From Actinacidiphila bryophytorum (GTDB taxonomy: Bacteria > Actinomycetota > Actinomycetes > Streptomycetales > Streptomycetaceae), in assembly GCF_016916835.1 (NCBI RefSeq), contig NZ_JAFFIX010000005.1, forward strand, positions 186,001 to 250,000: a DNA stretch of 64,000 nt, given 5' to 3'. A program made the position numbers and the translations under genes. Below, piece after piece: positions 1 to 9,183 of this stretch. The stretch's first letter is position 1. Each line of letters starts with the position of its first letter. Under the pieces are notes generated by a model that had not been told where the DNA came from, made no database searches, and saw only the letters and a program-made list of their open reading frames with translations.

Positions 1-1834
1 GCTTGGCCTGCTCCCGGTGCCGCAGCATGATCACCGGGAGTTCGTGGTCGGTCTGCGCCGCCAGCCATGCCAGCGCGTCCGCGTCGGTGGTGTAACCCGT
101 CTTGGTCTTCTTCGTCTTGGGCAGCGCCAGCTCGCCGAACAGCACCTCCTGCAGCTGCTTGGGCGACCCGAGGTTGAACTCGTGCCCCACCGACGCGTGC
201 GCCTCGGCCACCGCGTGCTGCACCGCGGCGGCGAACTGCTGCTCAAGGCCCTCCAGATGGGCGCGGTCCGCGGCGATGCCCGCCCGCTCCATCCGCGCCA
301 GCAGCGCCGAGGTCGGCAGCTCCACGTCGTGCAGCAGCTCGGCTGCGCCCACCTCGGGCAGCCGCTCGGTGAAGGCCTCGCCCAGGTCGAGGACCGTACG
401 CGCCTGCACCATCAGCGCACCGGCCGCCGCCGCGCCCTCGTCCTCGCTCTCCTCGCCGAAGGCCAGCTGCCCGCTCCCGGAGTCCACCGGCGCCAGCTCC
501 CGGCCCAGGTACTCCACCGACAGCACGTCCAGCGCGAAGGAGCGGCGGCCCGGCTTGATCAGATACGCGGCCAGCGCGGTGTCCATCGACACGCCCGCCA
601 CCGACCAGCCGTGCTCGGCGAACACCCGCGCGACGTTCTTGGCATTGTGCAGCACCTTCGGGCGCTGCGGATCGGCCAGCCAGCCCGCGAAGGCCCGCTC
701 GTCGGCCTCGTCCAGCTGCGCCGGGTCGAACCAGGCGGCGTCCTCGGCCGAGGCCAGTGCCACCTGTGTGACGCTGCCCGCGCCCAGTGCCCAGGTGTCG
801 ACGCTGGCCAGCCCCAGCGGTGTCCCGCCGTGCGCGGCCAGCCAGTCGGGCAGGTCGCCGGCGGCCAGCACCGTGCCCTCGACGGCGACGCCCTCGGCGA
901 TCTCCGCCTCCTCCTGCTCCGCACCGGGGTCCGCCGCGAACAGCCGCTCCCGGAAGTTCGCGTTGCGGAACTCCAGCACGTCCAGCACCCCGACGAGCGT
1001 CTGCCGGTCGTAGGGCACCCGCTCCAGGCCCTCGGGGGTCAGCGGCAGCTTCACGTCCCGCACCATCTCGGTCAGCCGCCGGTTGAGCTTCACGGCCTCC
1101 AGGTGCGCCCGCAGGTTCTCCCCGGCCTTGCCCTTGACCTCGTCCACCCGGTCCACGAGCTCGGCGAAGGAACCGAACTGGGTGATCCACTTGGCCGCCG
1201 TCTTCTCCCCCACCCCGGGAATCCCGGGCAGGTTGTCCGACGGGTCGCCGCGCAGCGCGGCGAAGTCCGGGTACTGCTGCGGGGTCAGGCCGTACTTCTC
1301 CTCGACCTTCGCCGGCGTGTAACGCGTCAGCTCCGAGACGCCCTTGGTCGGGTACAGCACCGTGACATGGTCGCTGACCAGCTGGAAGGAGTCCCGGTCG
1401 CCGGTGACGATCAGCACCTCGTAGCCCAGCTCCTCGGCCTGTGTGGCAAGGGTGGCGATGATGTCGTCCGCCTCGTACCCGTCCACCGCGAAGCGGTTGA
1501 CGCCCATCGCGTCCAGCAGCTCCCCGATCAGCTCCACCTGGCTGCGGAACTCGTCGGGGGTCTTGGTCCTGGTCGCCTTGTACTCCGGGTACTCGTCGAA
1601 GCGCCACGTCTTGCGCGACACGTCGAAGGCGACCGCCAGATGCGTCGGCTGCTCGTCACGCAGGGTGTTCGACAGCATGGACGTGAAGCCGTAGATCGCG
1701 TTCGTCGGCTGGCCCGTGGCGGTGCTGAAGTTCTCCACGGGCAGCGCGTAGAACGCCCGGTACGCCAGCGAGTGCCCGTCGAGCAGCATCAGGCGGGGGC
1801 GGTCGGTCGTCGTCTTCGATGCGTTCTTTGCCAC
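1..1834 (-). CDS. polA: DNA polymerase I, N-terminal part (cut by window edge)
   Basis: Replication and repair polymerase that removes RNA primers and fills gaps. The window holds about 611 N-terminal residues of a protein that is usually about 900 long; the fingers/palm polymerase core lies beyond position 1. Visible are the 5' nuclease (FEN) domain in roughly residues 15-310, with the metal-binding stretches DGYEADDIIATLA and VTGDRDSFQLV, and the helix-hairpin-helix region GDPSDNLPGIPGVGEKTA. A degenerate 3'-5' exonuclease-like domain follows, then the start of the polymerase domain. I chose the GTG at 1832-1834 because GGAGG lies 8 nt upstream and the next residues run into the conserved LMLLDGHSLAYRAFYAL. 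The frame is open to the window edge, so the truncation is an artefact of the window. Confidence 0.95.
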   Translation of the reverse strand, partial: MAKNASKTTTDRPRLMLLDGHSLAYRAFYALPVENFSTATGQPTNAIYGFTSMLSNTLRDEQPTHLAVAFDVSRKTWRFDEYPEYKATRTKTPDEFRSQVELIGELLDAMGVNRFAVDGYEADDIIATLATQAEELGYEVLIVTGDRDSFQLVSDHVTVLYPTKGVSELTRYTPAKVEEKYGLTPQQYPDFAALRGDPSDNLPGIPGVGEKTAAKWITQFGSFAELVDRVDEVKGKAGENLRAHLEAVKLNRRLTEMVRDVKLPLTPEGLERVPYDRQTLVGVLDVLEFRNANFRERLFAADPGAEQEEAEIAEGVAVEGTVLAAGDLPDWLAAHGGTPLGLASVDTWALGAGSVTQVALASAEDAAWFDPAQLDEADERAFAGWLADPQRPKVLHNAKNVARVFAEHGWSVAGVSMDTALAAYLIKPGRRSFALDVLSVEYLGRELAPVDSGSGQLAFGEESEDEGAAAAGALMVQARTVLDLGEAFTERLPEVGAAELLHDVELPTSALLARMERAGIAADRAHLEGLEQQFAAAVQHAVAEAHASVGHEFNLGSPKQLQEVLFGELALPKTKKTKTGYTTDADALAWLAAQTDHELPVIMLRHREQAK

Positions 1835-1903
1835 GTACGGATCCTCCCACGCCCCTGTGACATTCCCGTCCCACACCGGGGGCGGGCCGCGGGCGGGCGC
1901 GGG

Positions 1904-2377
1904 TCAGGCCGTCGCCGCGGGAGCCGCCGGGCGCAGCATGCAGGTCAGCCGGGCGGTGCACACCCGCTTGCCCGAGGCGTCGTCGGTGATCACGACCTCG
2001 TAGGTGGCCGAGGAGCGGCCCCGGTGCACCGGGGTCGCGGTGCCGGTGACCAGGCCCGACCGCATACCGCGGTGGTGCGTCGCGTTGAGGTCCACGCCGA
2101 CCGCGATCTTGCTCGGGCCGCCGTGCAGCATCGCCCCCACCGAGCCCAGCGTCTCCGCGAGCACCGCGGAGGCACCGCCGTGCAGCAGGCCGTACGGCTG
2201 GGTGTTGCCCTCCACCGGCATCGTGCCGACCACCCGCTCGGGCGACGCCTCCAGGATCCGGATGCCCATCCGCTCGCCCAGGTGCCCCGCGGAGAACAGC
2301 GCCTCCAGGTCGATGCCGAGCCCGGCGTACTGCTCCAGGATCTCCTGCGGGAAACGGGGGACGGTCTGCTCGCCCAT
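1904..2377 (-). CDS. PaaI-like hotdog-fold thioesterase
   Basis: 157-residue single-domain protein of the hotdog thioesterase superfamily (PaaI/YbgC-like), which hydrolyses acyl-CoA or aryl-CoA thioesters in the cytoplasm. The family motif is seen as PYGLLHGGASAVLAETLGS near residues 61-79, where the HGG turn and the following acidic residue form the active site. The C-terminal strand region (TGTATPVHRGRSSATYEVVITD) is also typical. It sits 69 nt upstream of polA, in the same direction, so the two may be cotranscribed. The natural substrate cannot be deduced. The start ATG is preceded by a weak GGAG. Confidence 0.85.
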   Translation of the reverse strand: MGEQTVPRFPQEILEQYAGLGIDLEALFSAGHLGERMGIRILEASPERVVGTMPVEGNTQPYGLLHGGASAVLAETLGSVGAMLHGGPSKIAVGVDLNATHHRGMRSGLVTGTATPVHRGRSSATYEVVITDDASGKRVCTARLTCMLRPAAPAATA

Positions 2378-2460
2378 GCGGTCGGCTCCGATCGGCTCGG
2401 TCGCTGCGGTTTTCGGTGTACCGGACAGCTTTCTACCGGCTTTCTACCGCACGGAACCGG

Positions 2461-4755
2461 TCAGCGGCGCGTGGGGTCCGCCACTTCCAACCGGATGACG
2501 ACGGACTTCGCCGCGGGTGTGTTGCTGGTGTCCGCGGTGTGGTCCAGCGGGATCAGGACGTTGGTCTCCGGGTAGTACGCGGCCGCGCAGCCCCTCGGCG
2601 TCGGGTAGTGCACGACGCGGAAACCGTCCGCACGCCGCTCGCTGCCGTCGGTCCACTCGCTGACCAGGTCCGCGTAGTCCCCGTCGCGCAGCCCCGCTGC
2701 GGCGGCGTCCCCGGGGTGCACCAGCACCACCCGGCGGCCGCCCTTGATGCCCCGGTAGCGGTCGTCCAGGCCGTAGATGGTGGTGTTGTACTGGTCGTGC
2801 GAGCGCAGCGTCTGCAGCAGCAGCCGCCCTTCCGGCACCTGCGGGTATTCCAGCGGCGCCGCCGTGAAGTTGGCCTTGCCGGTGGCGGTGGGGAAGGTCC
2901 GCGAGTCCCGCGGGGCGTGCGGCAGGGTGAAGCCGCCGGGCCTGCGCACCTTGGCGTTGAAGTCGCCGAAGCCGGGCACGACCCGCGAGATGCGGTCCCT
3001 GATCAGGTCGTAGTCCTGCTCGAAGTCCGCCCAGGGCACCCGGCTGCGGTCCCCGAAGACCGCCCTGGCCAGCCGCGAGACGATCGCCGGCTCCGACAGC
3101 AGCTGCGGCGACGCGGGCGCCAGGCCCCCGCGGGAGGCGTGCACCATGCCCATCGAGTCCTCGACGCTGACGAACTGCTCACCGCCCGCCTGCCGGTCCT
3201 TCTCCGTACGCCCCAGCGTCGGCAGGATCAGCGCACGCGCCCCCGTCACCACGTGCGAGCGGTTCAGCTTCGTCGACACGTGCACCGTCAGCCGGGCCTG
3301 CCGCATCGCCGCCTCGGTCACCGCGGTGTCGGGCGAGGCGGCCACGAAGTTGCCGCCCATGGCGAAGAAGACCTTCGCCTCGCCGTCCCGCAGCGCCCGG
3401 ATCGCCCGCACCACGTCGAGGCCGTGCTGCCGGGGCGGCTCGAACCCGAACTCGTCCCGCAGCGCGTCGAGGAAGGCGGCGGGTGGCCGCTCGAAGATGC
3501 CCATGGTGCGGTCGCCCTGCACGTTGCTGTGCCCGCGCACCGGGCACACCCCGGCGCCCGGGCGCCCCACATTGCCGCGCAGCAGCAGGAAGTTGACGAC
3601 CTCGCGGATCGTCGGCACCGCGTGCTTGTGCTGGGTCAGGCCCATCGCCCAGCACACCACGACGCTCTTCGCCTTGCGTACCAGCGCGTCCAGCCGGTCG
3701 ATGTCGGCGCGGTCCAGGCCGGTGGCGCGCAGCACCTCGTCCCAGTCCGCGGCCAGGGCCGCCGCCTGGTACTCGGCGAAACCGTGGGTGTGCTCGGCGA
3801 TGAAGTCCCGGTCGACGGCGTCCGCCTCGATCAGCAGCCGCCCCAGCGCACGGAAGAGCGCCTGGTCGCCGCCGAGCCTGACCGGCAGGAACAGGTCGGT
3901 GAGCACCGTGCCGCCGCCCGCCAGGCCCGACGCCTTCTGCGGGTTGCGGAAGCGCTCCAGGCCCGCCTCGGGCAGCGGGTTGACCGTCACGATCGTCGCG
4001 CCGCCCTGCTTGGCCTTCTCCAGCGCCGACAGCATCCGCGGGTGGTTGGTGCCGGGGTTCTGGCCCGCCACGATGATCAGCTCGGCCTGGTAGAGGTCTT
4101 CCAGCAGCACGCTGCCCTTGCCGACCCCCAGCGTCTCGGTCAGCGCGGAACCCGACGACTCGTGGCACATGTTCGAGCAGTCGGGAAGGTTGTTGGTGCC
4201 GAACTCCCGGGCGAAGAGCTGGAAGAGGAAGGCCGCCTCGTTGCTCGTACGGCCCGAGGTGTAGAAGACCGCCTCGTCCGGCGAGTCCAGGGCGCCCAGC
4301 TCGTCCGCGACCAGCTCGAAGGCCCGCTCCCACGGCACCGCCTCGTAGCGCTCGGCCCCCTCGGCCAGATACATCGGCTGGGTGATCCGCCCCTGCTGCC
4401 CCAGCCAGTAGCCGCTGCGCCTGGCCAGGTCCGCGACCGGGTGCTCGGCGAAGAAGTCCGGCGTCACCCGGCGCAGCGTCGCCTCCTCGGCGACCGCCTT
4501 GGCACCGTTCTCGCAGAACTCGAAGGTGTGCCGGTGCTCCGGCTCGGGCCATGCGCATCCCGGGCAGTCGAAGCCGTCCTTCTGGTTGACCTTGAGCAGG
4601 GTCAGCGTCGCCCGCCTGGCGCCCATCTGCGCCCCGGCCGCCGCCACCGTATGGCCGACCGCCGGAAGCCCGGCTGCCGCCTTCTTCGGTGCGCTGACGC
4701 GCGGTGCGTCCTGGACGGGATCCCCAACGGGCGGCTTCTTTGCCATGCCCCCCAT
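2461..4755 (-). CDS. FdhF/YdeP family molybdopterin oxidoreductase
   Basis: About 764-residue cytoplasmic protein of the formate-dehydrogenase-like YdeP group. The N-terminal segment carries the subgroup motif DCPGCAWPEPEHRH, followed by molybdopterin-binding blocks such as SNMCHESSG, GQNPGTNHPRM and RGHSNVQGDRTMG, and a C-terminal molydopterin-dinucleotide-binding domain (TLRSHDQYNTTIYGLDDRYRGI). The in vivo substrate is not established for this subgroup; YdeP is linked to acid resistance in E. coli. The start is uncertain. In-frame GTG (4764), ATG (4755) and ATG (4746) all exist; GGAGGA lies 11 nt before ATG 4755 and only 2 nt before the GTG, so I prefer 4755. Convergence or operon partners are not obvious; the tRNA gene lies just upstream on the same strand. 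Confidence 0.88.
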   Translation of the reverse strand: MGGMAKKPPVGDPVQDAPRVSAPKKAAAGLPAVGHTVAAAGAQMGARRATLTLLKVNQKDGFDCPGCAWPEPEHRHTFEFCENGAKAVAEEATLRRVTPDFFAEHPVADLARRSGYWLGQQGRITQPMYLAEGAERYEAVPWERAFELVADELGALDSPDEAVFYTSGRTSNEAAFLFQLFAREFGTNNLPDCSNMCHESSGSALTETLGVGKGSVLLEDLYQAELIIVAGQNPGTNHPRMLSALEKAKQGGATIVTVNPLPEAGLERFRNPQKASGLAGGGTVLTDLFLPVRLGGDQALFRALGRLLIEADAVDRDFIAEHTHGFAEYQAAALAADWDEVLRATGLDRADIDRLDALVRKAKSVVVCWAMGLTQHKHAVPTIREVVNFLLLRGNVGRPGAGVCPVRGHSNVQGDRTMGIFERPPAAFLDALRDEFGFEPPRQHGLDVVRAIRALRDGEAKVFFAMGGNFVAASPDTAVTEAAMRQARLTVHVSTKLNRSHVVTGARALILPTLGRTEKDRQAGGEQFVSVEDSMGMVHASRGGLAPASPQLLSEPAIVSRLARAVFGDRSRVPWADFEQDYDLIRDRISRVVPGFGDFNAKVRRPGGFTLPHAPRDSRTFPTATGKANFTAAPLEYPQVPEGRLLLQTLRSHDQYNTTIYGLDDRYRGIKGGRRVVLVHPGDAAAAGLRDGDYADLVSEWTDGSERRADGFRVVHYPTPRGCAAAYYPETNVLIPLDHTADTSNTPAAKSVVIRLEVADPTRR

Positions 4756-4818
4756 TATTGCCACGCTCCTCCGGTACGACCCCCGACGAGGGGGGCCTAC
4801 CGGGATTCGAAGGCGGAG

Positions 4819-4891
4819 TACCCCGGGTGGGATTCGAACCCACGCTGGATGCTGTTTGAGAGCACTGCCTCTTCCGCTGGGCTACCGGGGC
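4819..4891 (-). tRNA. tRNA-Leu (anticodon CAA), short variable arm
   Basis: The minus strand folds into a complete 73-nt cloverleaf. It has a 7-bp acceptor (with a G1-U72 wobble), U8, a D arm with a GG in its loop, and a 5-bp anticodon stem closing the loop CTCAAAC, which gives anticodon CAA. A 5-nt variable region CCAGC, a perfect 5-bp T stem with loop TTCGAAT, and A73 complete it. CCA is not encoded. The anticodon reads UUG (Leu). Bacterial tRNA-Leu is normally class II with a long variable arm, so the 5-nt arm is unexpected. It may be a specialised or non-canonical tRNA. Confidence 0.85.
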
Positions 4892-4989
4892 CTCTTCGAA
4901 ACGAAGGCCGCATCGCGACCTCCGTCGTCCAACCTTAGCGGAGCTGGGTAGGCTCTAGGAGCAGCACCCCGCCTGAAACGAGGAGCACC

Positions 4990-5643
4990 GTGAGCGCCCC
5001 CGACGAGTCCGCCGCTCAGTCCGGCGACAGGTCCGACGAGCAGTCCGAGCAGTCGCATGTACCTCCGCTGACCACCCGGGTCGTCATCGCCGAGGACGAG
5101 GCGCTGATCCGGCTGGATCTGAAGGAGATGCTGGAGGAGGAGGGCTACTCGGTCGTCGGTGAGGCCGGCGACGGGGAGACGGCGGTCAAGCTCGCCGAGG
5201 AGCACCGGCCCGACCTGGTGATTCTCGATGTGAAGATGCCGGTGCTCGACGGGATCTCCGCGGCCGAGCGCATCGCGGGCGAGAAGCTGGCGCCGGTGCT
5301 GATGCTGACGGCCTTCTCGCAGCGGGAGCTGGTGGAGCGGGCCAGGGACGCCGGCGCGATGGCGTATCTGGTGAAGCCGTTCAGCAAGAGCGACCTGGTG
5401 CCCGCGATCGAGATGGCGGTGAGCCGCTTCCAGGAGCTGCGGGCGCTGGAGGCGGAGATCGCCGACCTGTCGCTGCGGCTGGAGACGCGCAAGCTGGTGG
5501 ACCGGGCCAAGAGCGTGCTGCAGACGAAGTACGGGCTGACCGAGCCGGCCGCCTTCCGCTGGATCCAGAAGACGTCGATGGACCGGCGGATGTCGATGCA
5601 GGCGGTCGCGCAGGCCGTGATCGAAGAGGTCACGGAGAAGTAG
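4990..5643 (+). CDS. ANTAR-domain response regulator
   Basis: 217-residue two-component response regulator. After a hydrophilic N-terminal extension (1-28) comes a receiver domain (about 29-147) with the acidic pocket at E35/D36, phospho-acceptor D80 (LVILDVKMP), T107 and K129. A coiled-coil linker (149-166) leads into an ANTAR domain (about 167-213). ANTAR domains bind paired hexaloop RNA hairpins and prevent transcription termination; phosphorylation usually drives dimerisation. It resembles mycobacterial PdtaR. No sensor kinase is adjacent. The GTG start has an AGGAG 5 nt upstream. A -10-like TAGGCT lies at 4949-4954, without a good -35. It is convergent with livF and separated from it by a strong terminator. 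Confidence 0.93.
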   Translation: MSAPDESAAQSGDRSDEQSEQSHVPPLTTRVVIAEDEALIRLDLKEMLEEEGYSVVGEAGDGETAVKLAEEHRPDLVILDVKMPVLDGISAAERIAGEKLAPVLMLTAFSQRELVERARDAGAMAYLVKPFSKSDLVPAIEMAVSRFQELRALEAEIADLSLRLETRKLVDRAKSVLQTKYGLTEPAAFRWIQKTSMDRRMSMQAVAQAVIEEVTEK

Positions 5644-5658
5644 CGGCAGGTCACGCAG

Positions 5659-5693
5659 GAGGGGCCGCACCCGGTTGCCGGGTGCGGCCCCTC
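5659..5693. terminator. Bidirectional rho-independent-type terminator
   Basis: A perfect 16-bp inverted repeat (5659-5674 with 5678-5693) closes a 3-nt loop TTG. It lies between the convergent ends of the ANTAR regulator (stop 5643) and livF (stop 5711), so it can end transcripts from both sides. There is no U-tract, as is common in Streptomyces terminators. Confidence 0.85.
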
Positions 5694-5710
5694 GCCTGCT
5701 GCCGGGGGTG

Positions 5711-6427
5711 TCAGTCCTCGCCGAGGTACGTCTTGCGCACGCCCTCGTCGTGCAGCAGGTCCTGGCCGGTGCCGGAGAGCTTGATGGCGCCGACCTCCAT
5801 GACGTGTGCCTGGTCGGCGAGCGACAGGGCGGCCTGGGCGTTCTGCTCGACGAGCAGGATCGTGGTGCCCTGCGCCTTGAGCTCGACGATGGTCGCCATG
5901 ATCTTCTGCATCATGATCGGCGACAGGCCCATGGAGGGCTCGTCGAGCATGAGCAGCTTGGGCTGGCACATCAGCGCCCGGCCCATGGCGAGCATCTGCT
6001 GCTCACCGCCGGACAGGGTGCCCGCGGCCTGCTTGCGGCGTTCGCCGAGGATCGGGAACAGCTCGTAGGCCCGGTCGATGTCCTTGCCGATCCCGCCGGA
6101 GTCCTTGCGCAGGTACGCCCCGAGCTGCAGGTTCTGCTCGATGGTGAGCCGGGGGAAGATGTGCCGGCCTTCGGGCGAGTGGGCGAGGCCCAGGGCGACG
6201 ACCTTGTGCGGCGGGACCCGGGTGAGGGGCTTGCCGTTGAAGACGATCTTGCCGCCGGTGGGCTTGAGCAGCCCGCTGAGGGTGCGCAGCGTGGTGGTCT
6301 TGCCGGCGCCGTTGGTGCCGATCAGGGTGACGACCTGGCCGGCTTCGACGGAGAAGGAGATGCCCTTGACCGCTTCGATCTTGCCGTAGGAGACCCGCAG
6401 GTTCTCCACTTCGAGCAGTGCGGTCAT
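5711..6427 (-). CDS. livF: Branched-chain amino acid ABC transporter, ATPase LivF
   Basis: 238-residue ATPase that powers uptake of Leu/Ile/Val-type substrates with LivG. It shows Walker A GTNGAGKT at 37-44, Q-loop region, signature LSGGEQQ at 138-144, and Walker B LLMLDEP at 158-164 followed by SMGLSP, which is typical of LivF. The start ATG at 6427 overlaps the livG stop codon by 4 nt (ATGA), indicating translational coupling. It is the last gene of the livKHMGF operon. Confidence 0.93.
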   Translation of the reverse strand: MTALLEVENLRVSYGKIEAVKGISFSVEAGQVVTLIGTNGAGKTTTLRTLSGLLKPTGGKIVFNGKPLTRVPPHKVVALGLAHSPEGRHIFPRLTIEQNLQLGAYLRKDSGGIGKDIDRAYELFPILGERRKQAAGTLSGGEQQMLAMGRALMCQPKLLMLDEPSMGLSPIMMQKIMATIVELKAQGTTILLVEQNAQAALSLADQAHVMEVGAIKLSGTGQDLLHDEGVRKTYLGED

Positions 6428-7287
6428 CGGTCGTTCTCCTGCTCGCCGGTCGTCTGCTGCCCCTCGGCGGGGGCGGCCTCGAAGGGTTCGCCGAGGTAGG
6501 CGGCGATGACCCGCTCGTCCTGCTGTACGACCTCGGAGCTGCCTTCGACGAGCTTCTCGCCCTGGACGAGGACGGCGACGCGGTCGCACAGGTTGAAGAT
6601 GAAGCGCATGTCGTGCTCGATGACCAGGACGGCGATGCCCTGGTCGCGTACGGCGAAGACGAGTTCCTCCGTCGCGCGGGTCTCCTGCGGGTTCATGCCC
6701 GCGGTGGGTTCGTCGAGCAGCAGCAGTCCCGGTTCGCTGGCCAGGGCGCGGGCGATCTCCAGTTTCCGCTGCTCGCCGTAGGGCAGGTTGCGGGCCAGGT
6801 GGTCGGCCTTGGCCGCCAGGCCGGTGAACTCCAGGAGTTCCATGGCCCTGGCCCGGGAGCGCGCCTCGGCCCGGTGGTAGCCGGGGCCGCGGATGAGGGC
6901 GGACATCAGGCCCTCGCGGGTGCGGGTGTGCCGTCCGACGAGGACGTTCTCCAGCACGGTCATGTTCGCGAAGAGCCGGATGTTCTGGAAGGTGCGGGCG
7001 ATGCCGGCCTTGGTCACCAGGTGCGGCTTGGGCGGCAGCACCGTGCCCCGGTAGCTGACGGTGCCCTCGGTGGGGACGTACAGCCCGGTGAGGCAGTTGA
7101 AGAAGGTCGTCTTGCCCGCGCCGTTGGGGCCGATGAGGCCGACGATCTCACCGGTGTTGACGGTGAGGTCGACGTCGCGGACCGCGGTGAGGCCGCCGAA
7201 GCGCATGATGACGCCGCTGGCCTGGAGCAGCGGGGCGCCGTCGGGCGCCTGCTCCGGGGTGGGCTGCTGGGGAATGGTGGTGGTCAT
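6424..7287 (-). CDS. livG: Branched-chain amino acid ABC transporter, ATPase LivG
   Basis: 287-residue cytoplasmic ATPase subunit. Walker A is GPNGAGKT at 53-60. The long helical insert between RTFQNIRLF and the signature, and the signature LPYGEQRKLEIARAL, are typical of LivG. Walker B LLLLDEPTAGMNP is followed by the switch histidine in VIEHDM. The ATG at 7287 has AAGGA 5 nt upstream. A GTG at 7299 in the same frame overlaps the livM stop (GTGA) and is an alternative start. The C-terminus is extended and acidic/polar. Confidence 0.93.
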   Translation of the reverse strand: MTTTIPQQPTPEQAPDGAPLLQASGVIMRFGGLTAVRDVDLTVNTGEIVGLIGPNGAGKTTFFNCLTGLYVPTEGTVSYRGTVLPPKPHLVTKAGIARTFQNIRLFANMTVLENVLVGRHTRTREGLMSALIRGPGYHRAEARSRARAMELLEFTGLAAKADHLARNLPYGEQRKLEIARALASEPGLLLLDEPTAGMNPQETRATEELVFAVRDQGIAVLVIEHDMRFIFNLCDRVAVLVQGEKLVEGSSEVVQQDERVIAAYLGEPFEAAPAEGQQTTGEQENDR

Positions 7288-7295
7288 GGTGTCCT

Positions 7296-9176
7296 TCACG
7301 CCCCTGCCGTGGCGGCCGGGACGGTGTCGTCGCCCAACGGCCGTTTGCCGGGTGCCGTGGTCTCGTCCTCGTGGAACTCCAGCTGGCGGCGCCGGTTGGG
7401 GATGATGCCCTCGGGCCGGAAGCGCATGATCAGGATGAGCGCGAGACCGAAGGCGAAGAGTTCGTACTTGGACAGGAAGTCCAGCTTCTCCGGGATGACG
7501 TACAGCAGTGCGGCGCCGACGATGGGGCCGCTGACGGTGCCCATGCCGCCGAGGACGACGGCGGCCAGCAGGAAGGCCGAGTTCGGCGGGACCGGTCCTG
7601 AGAACTGGTACGGGTCGGGCACGACGCTGTTGGTGACGTGGGCGAAGACCGTACCGGCCAGGCCCGCCAGCGACGCGCCGAGGGCGAAGGCGACGAGCTT
7701 GACGCGGAAGCCGTTGATGCCCATGGCGGTGGCGGCGGTCTCGTCCTCGCGGATGGCGATCCAGGAGCGGCCGATGCGGGAGTCCGCGGCGCGGGTGAAG
7801 ACCAGCACCACGATCATCGTGATGACCAGCATCAGCAGGTAGTAGTTGGCGAACCTGCCGAGGGTGAAGGACCCGATGTCGTGGTTGGCGCCGAGGTTGT
7901 ACCCGAAGATCGACAGGTCGGGGATCTGGGCGATGCCGTTCGGGCCGTTGGTGACCTTCGGGCCGCTGACGCCGTCGAGGTTCCGGACGACGATCCGGAA
8001 GATCTCTCCGAAGCCGAGGGTGACGATGGCCAGGTAGTCGCCGCGCAGCCGCAGGGTGGGGGCGCCGATGAGCACACCGAAGACGCAGGCTGCGGCCATG
8101 CCGGTGATCGCCGCGGCCCAGAAGGGGAACTGGACGCCGGACCAGATGGAGAACTGGGAGCCGGAGACCAGGGCCGCGGCGTAGGCGCCGACGCCGAGGA
8201 AGGCGACGTAGCCGAGGTCGAGCAGGCCGGTGAGGCCGACGACGATGTTCAGGCCGAGGGCGACGGTGCCGACGATCAGGACGCTGACGCCGAGGTTGGC
8301 CCAGTGCTCGTTGTTCTGCGCGAAGGGGTAGGCCGCGGCGGCGATGATGCCGACGGTGGCGGCGAACCGCTTGTTGCGGTGGGTGAGCTGCTGGAACTGC
8401 CGCAGCAGGCCGCCTGCGCCCAGTCCCCACAGGCCCACCGCGACGACGATGAGGTAGCCGAGGAAGATGTCGCTGTAGTCGGTGGCCAGGCCGAAGGTGA
8501 GGATCTTCAGGCCGAGCGCGTAGACGACCACGATGACCAGGCGCTGCAGCCACGGGTTGAGCTTGCGGGCGTCGGCGACGCGCATGTCGGCGTGGTGCAG
8601 CCGGGCCTCGCGCAGCCAGACGTAGGAGCGGACGACCAGCGCGGACTTCTCGAAGCGGCCCAGCTCGTAGTACTCGGCGTCGGCCGGTTCCTGCGGGCGC
8701 CGGTCGATCGGCAGGGCCAGGGCGCCGGCGAAGAGCAGCAGGCTGCCGACCGCGGCGACGAAGCCGCCGGGGTCGAGGTTGGCGATGCCGCCGAGCTTGG
8801 CGGCGATGTCGATGACCGTGTACCAGGTGGTGCCCAGCGTGGCCAGGGCCAGCAGCAGCACGGAGTTGTTGGACCTGCTGGGGTTGAGCCAGGCGGCGCC
8901 CTTGAGCCGGAAGGCGCCCAGCGCGACGACGCCGGTGATGATCGCGCCGATCAGCGTCATGACCTGCAGGCCGCCGGGGTACCCGCTGACGGTGAGGTCG
9001 CCGGGGAAGTCGGTGGTGTAGGTCCAGGACATGAAGGTCGAGGCGATGGTGACCACCGCGCCGGCGAGCGTGGCGGCCCGGGCGGCGTTGCGGGGCAGCG
9101 GGATGAAGGGCGCGGTCCGCCGGCCGGTGTCGGGGGCGAGGACCGCTTCCGCGGTCGCGAGGGGGATGTCGGTCAT
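7296..9176 (-). CDS. livM: Branched-chain amino acid ABC transporter permease LivM
   Basis: 626-residue integral membrane permease, longer than the usual 300-420 residues. The C-terminal half (from about residue 290) is the conserved LivM core, with GLNIVVGLTGLLDLGYVAFLG and the ATPase-coupling loop around IAIREDETAATAMGIN. The N-terminal half contains several extra hydrophobic segments and a hydrophilic stretch around residues 150-210; extended LivM forms of this sort are usual in actinomycetes. It starts 7 nt after the livH stop. A hydrophilic tail follows the last helix (FHEDETTAPGKRPLGDD). Confidence 0.92.
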   Translation of the reverse strand: MTDIPLATAEAVLAPDTGRRTAPFIPLPRNAARAATLAGAVVTIASTFMSWTYTTDFPGDLTVSGYPGGLQVMTLIGAIITGVVALGAFRLKGAAWLNPSRSNNSVLLLALATLGTTWYTVIDIAAKLGGIANLDPGGFVAAVGSLLLFAGALALPIDRRPQEPADAEYYELGRFEKSALVVRSYVWLREARLHHADMRVADARKLNPWLQRLVIVVVYALGLKILTFGLATDYSDIFLGYLIVVAVGLWGLGAGGLLRQFQQLTHRNKRFAATVGIIAAAAYPFAQNNEHWANLGVSVLIVGTVALGLNIVVGLTGLLDLGYVAFLGVGAYAAALVSGSQFSIWSGVQFPFWAAAITGMAAACVFGVLIGAPTLRLRGDYLAIVTLGFGEIFRIVVRNLDGVSGPKVTNGPNGIAQIPDLSIFGYNLGANHDIGSFTLGRFANYYLLMLVITMIVVLVFTRAADSRIGRSWIAIREDETAATAMGINGFRVKLVAFALGASLAGLAGTVFAHVTNSVVPDPYQFSGPVPPNSAFLLAAVVLGGMGTVSGPIVGAALLYVIPEKLDFLSKYELFAFGLALILIMRFRPEGIIPNRRRQLEFHEDETTAPGKRPLGDDTVPAATAGA

Positions 9177-9183
9177 GTCGTCG

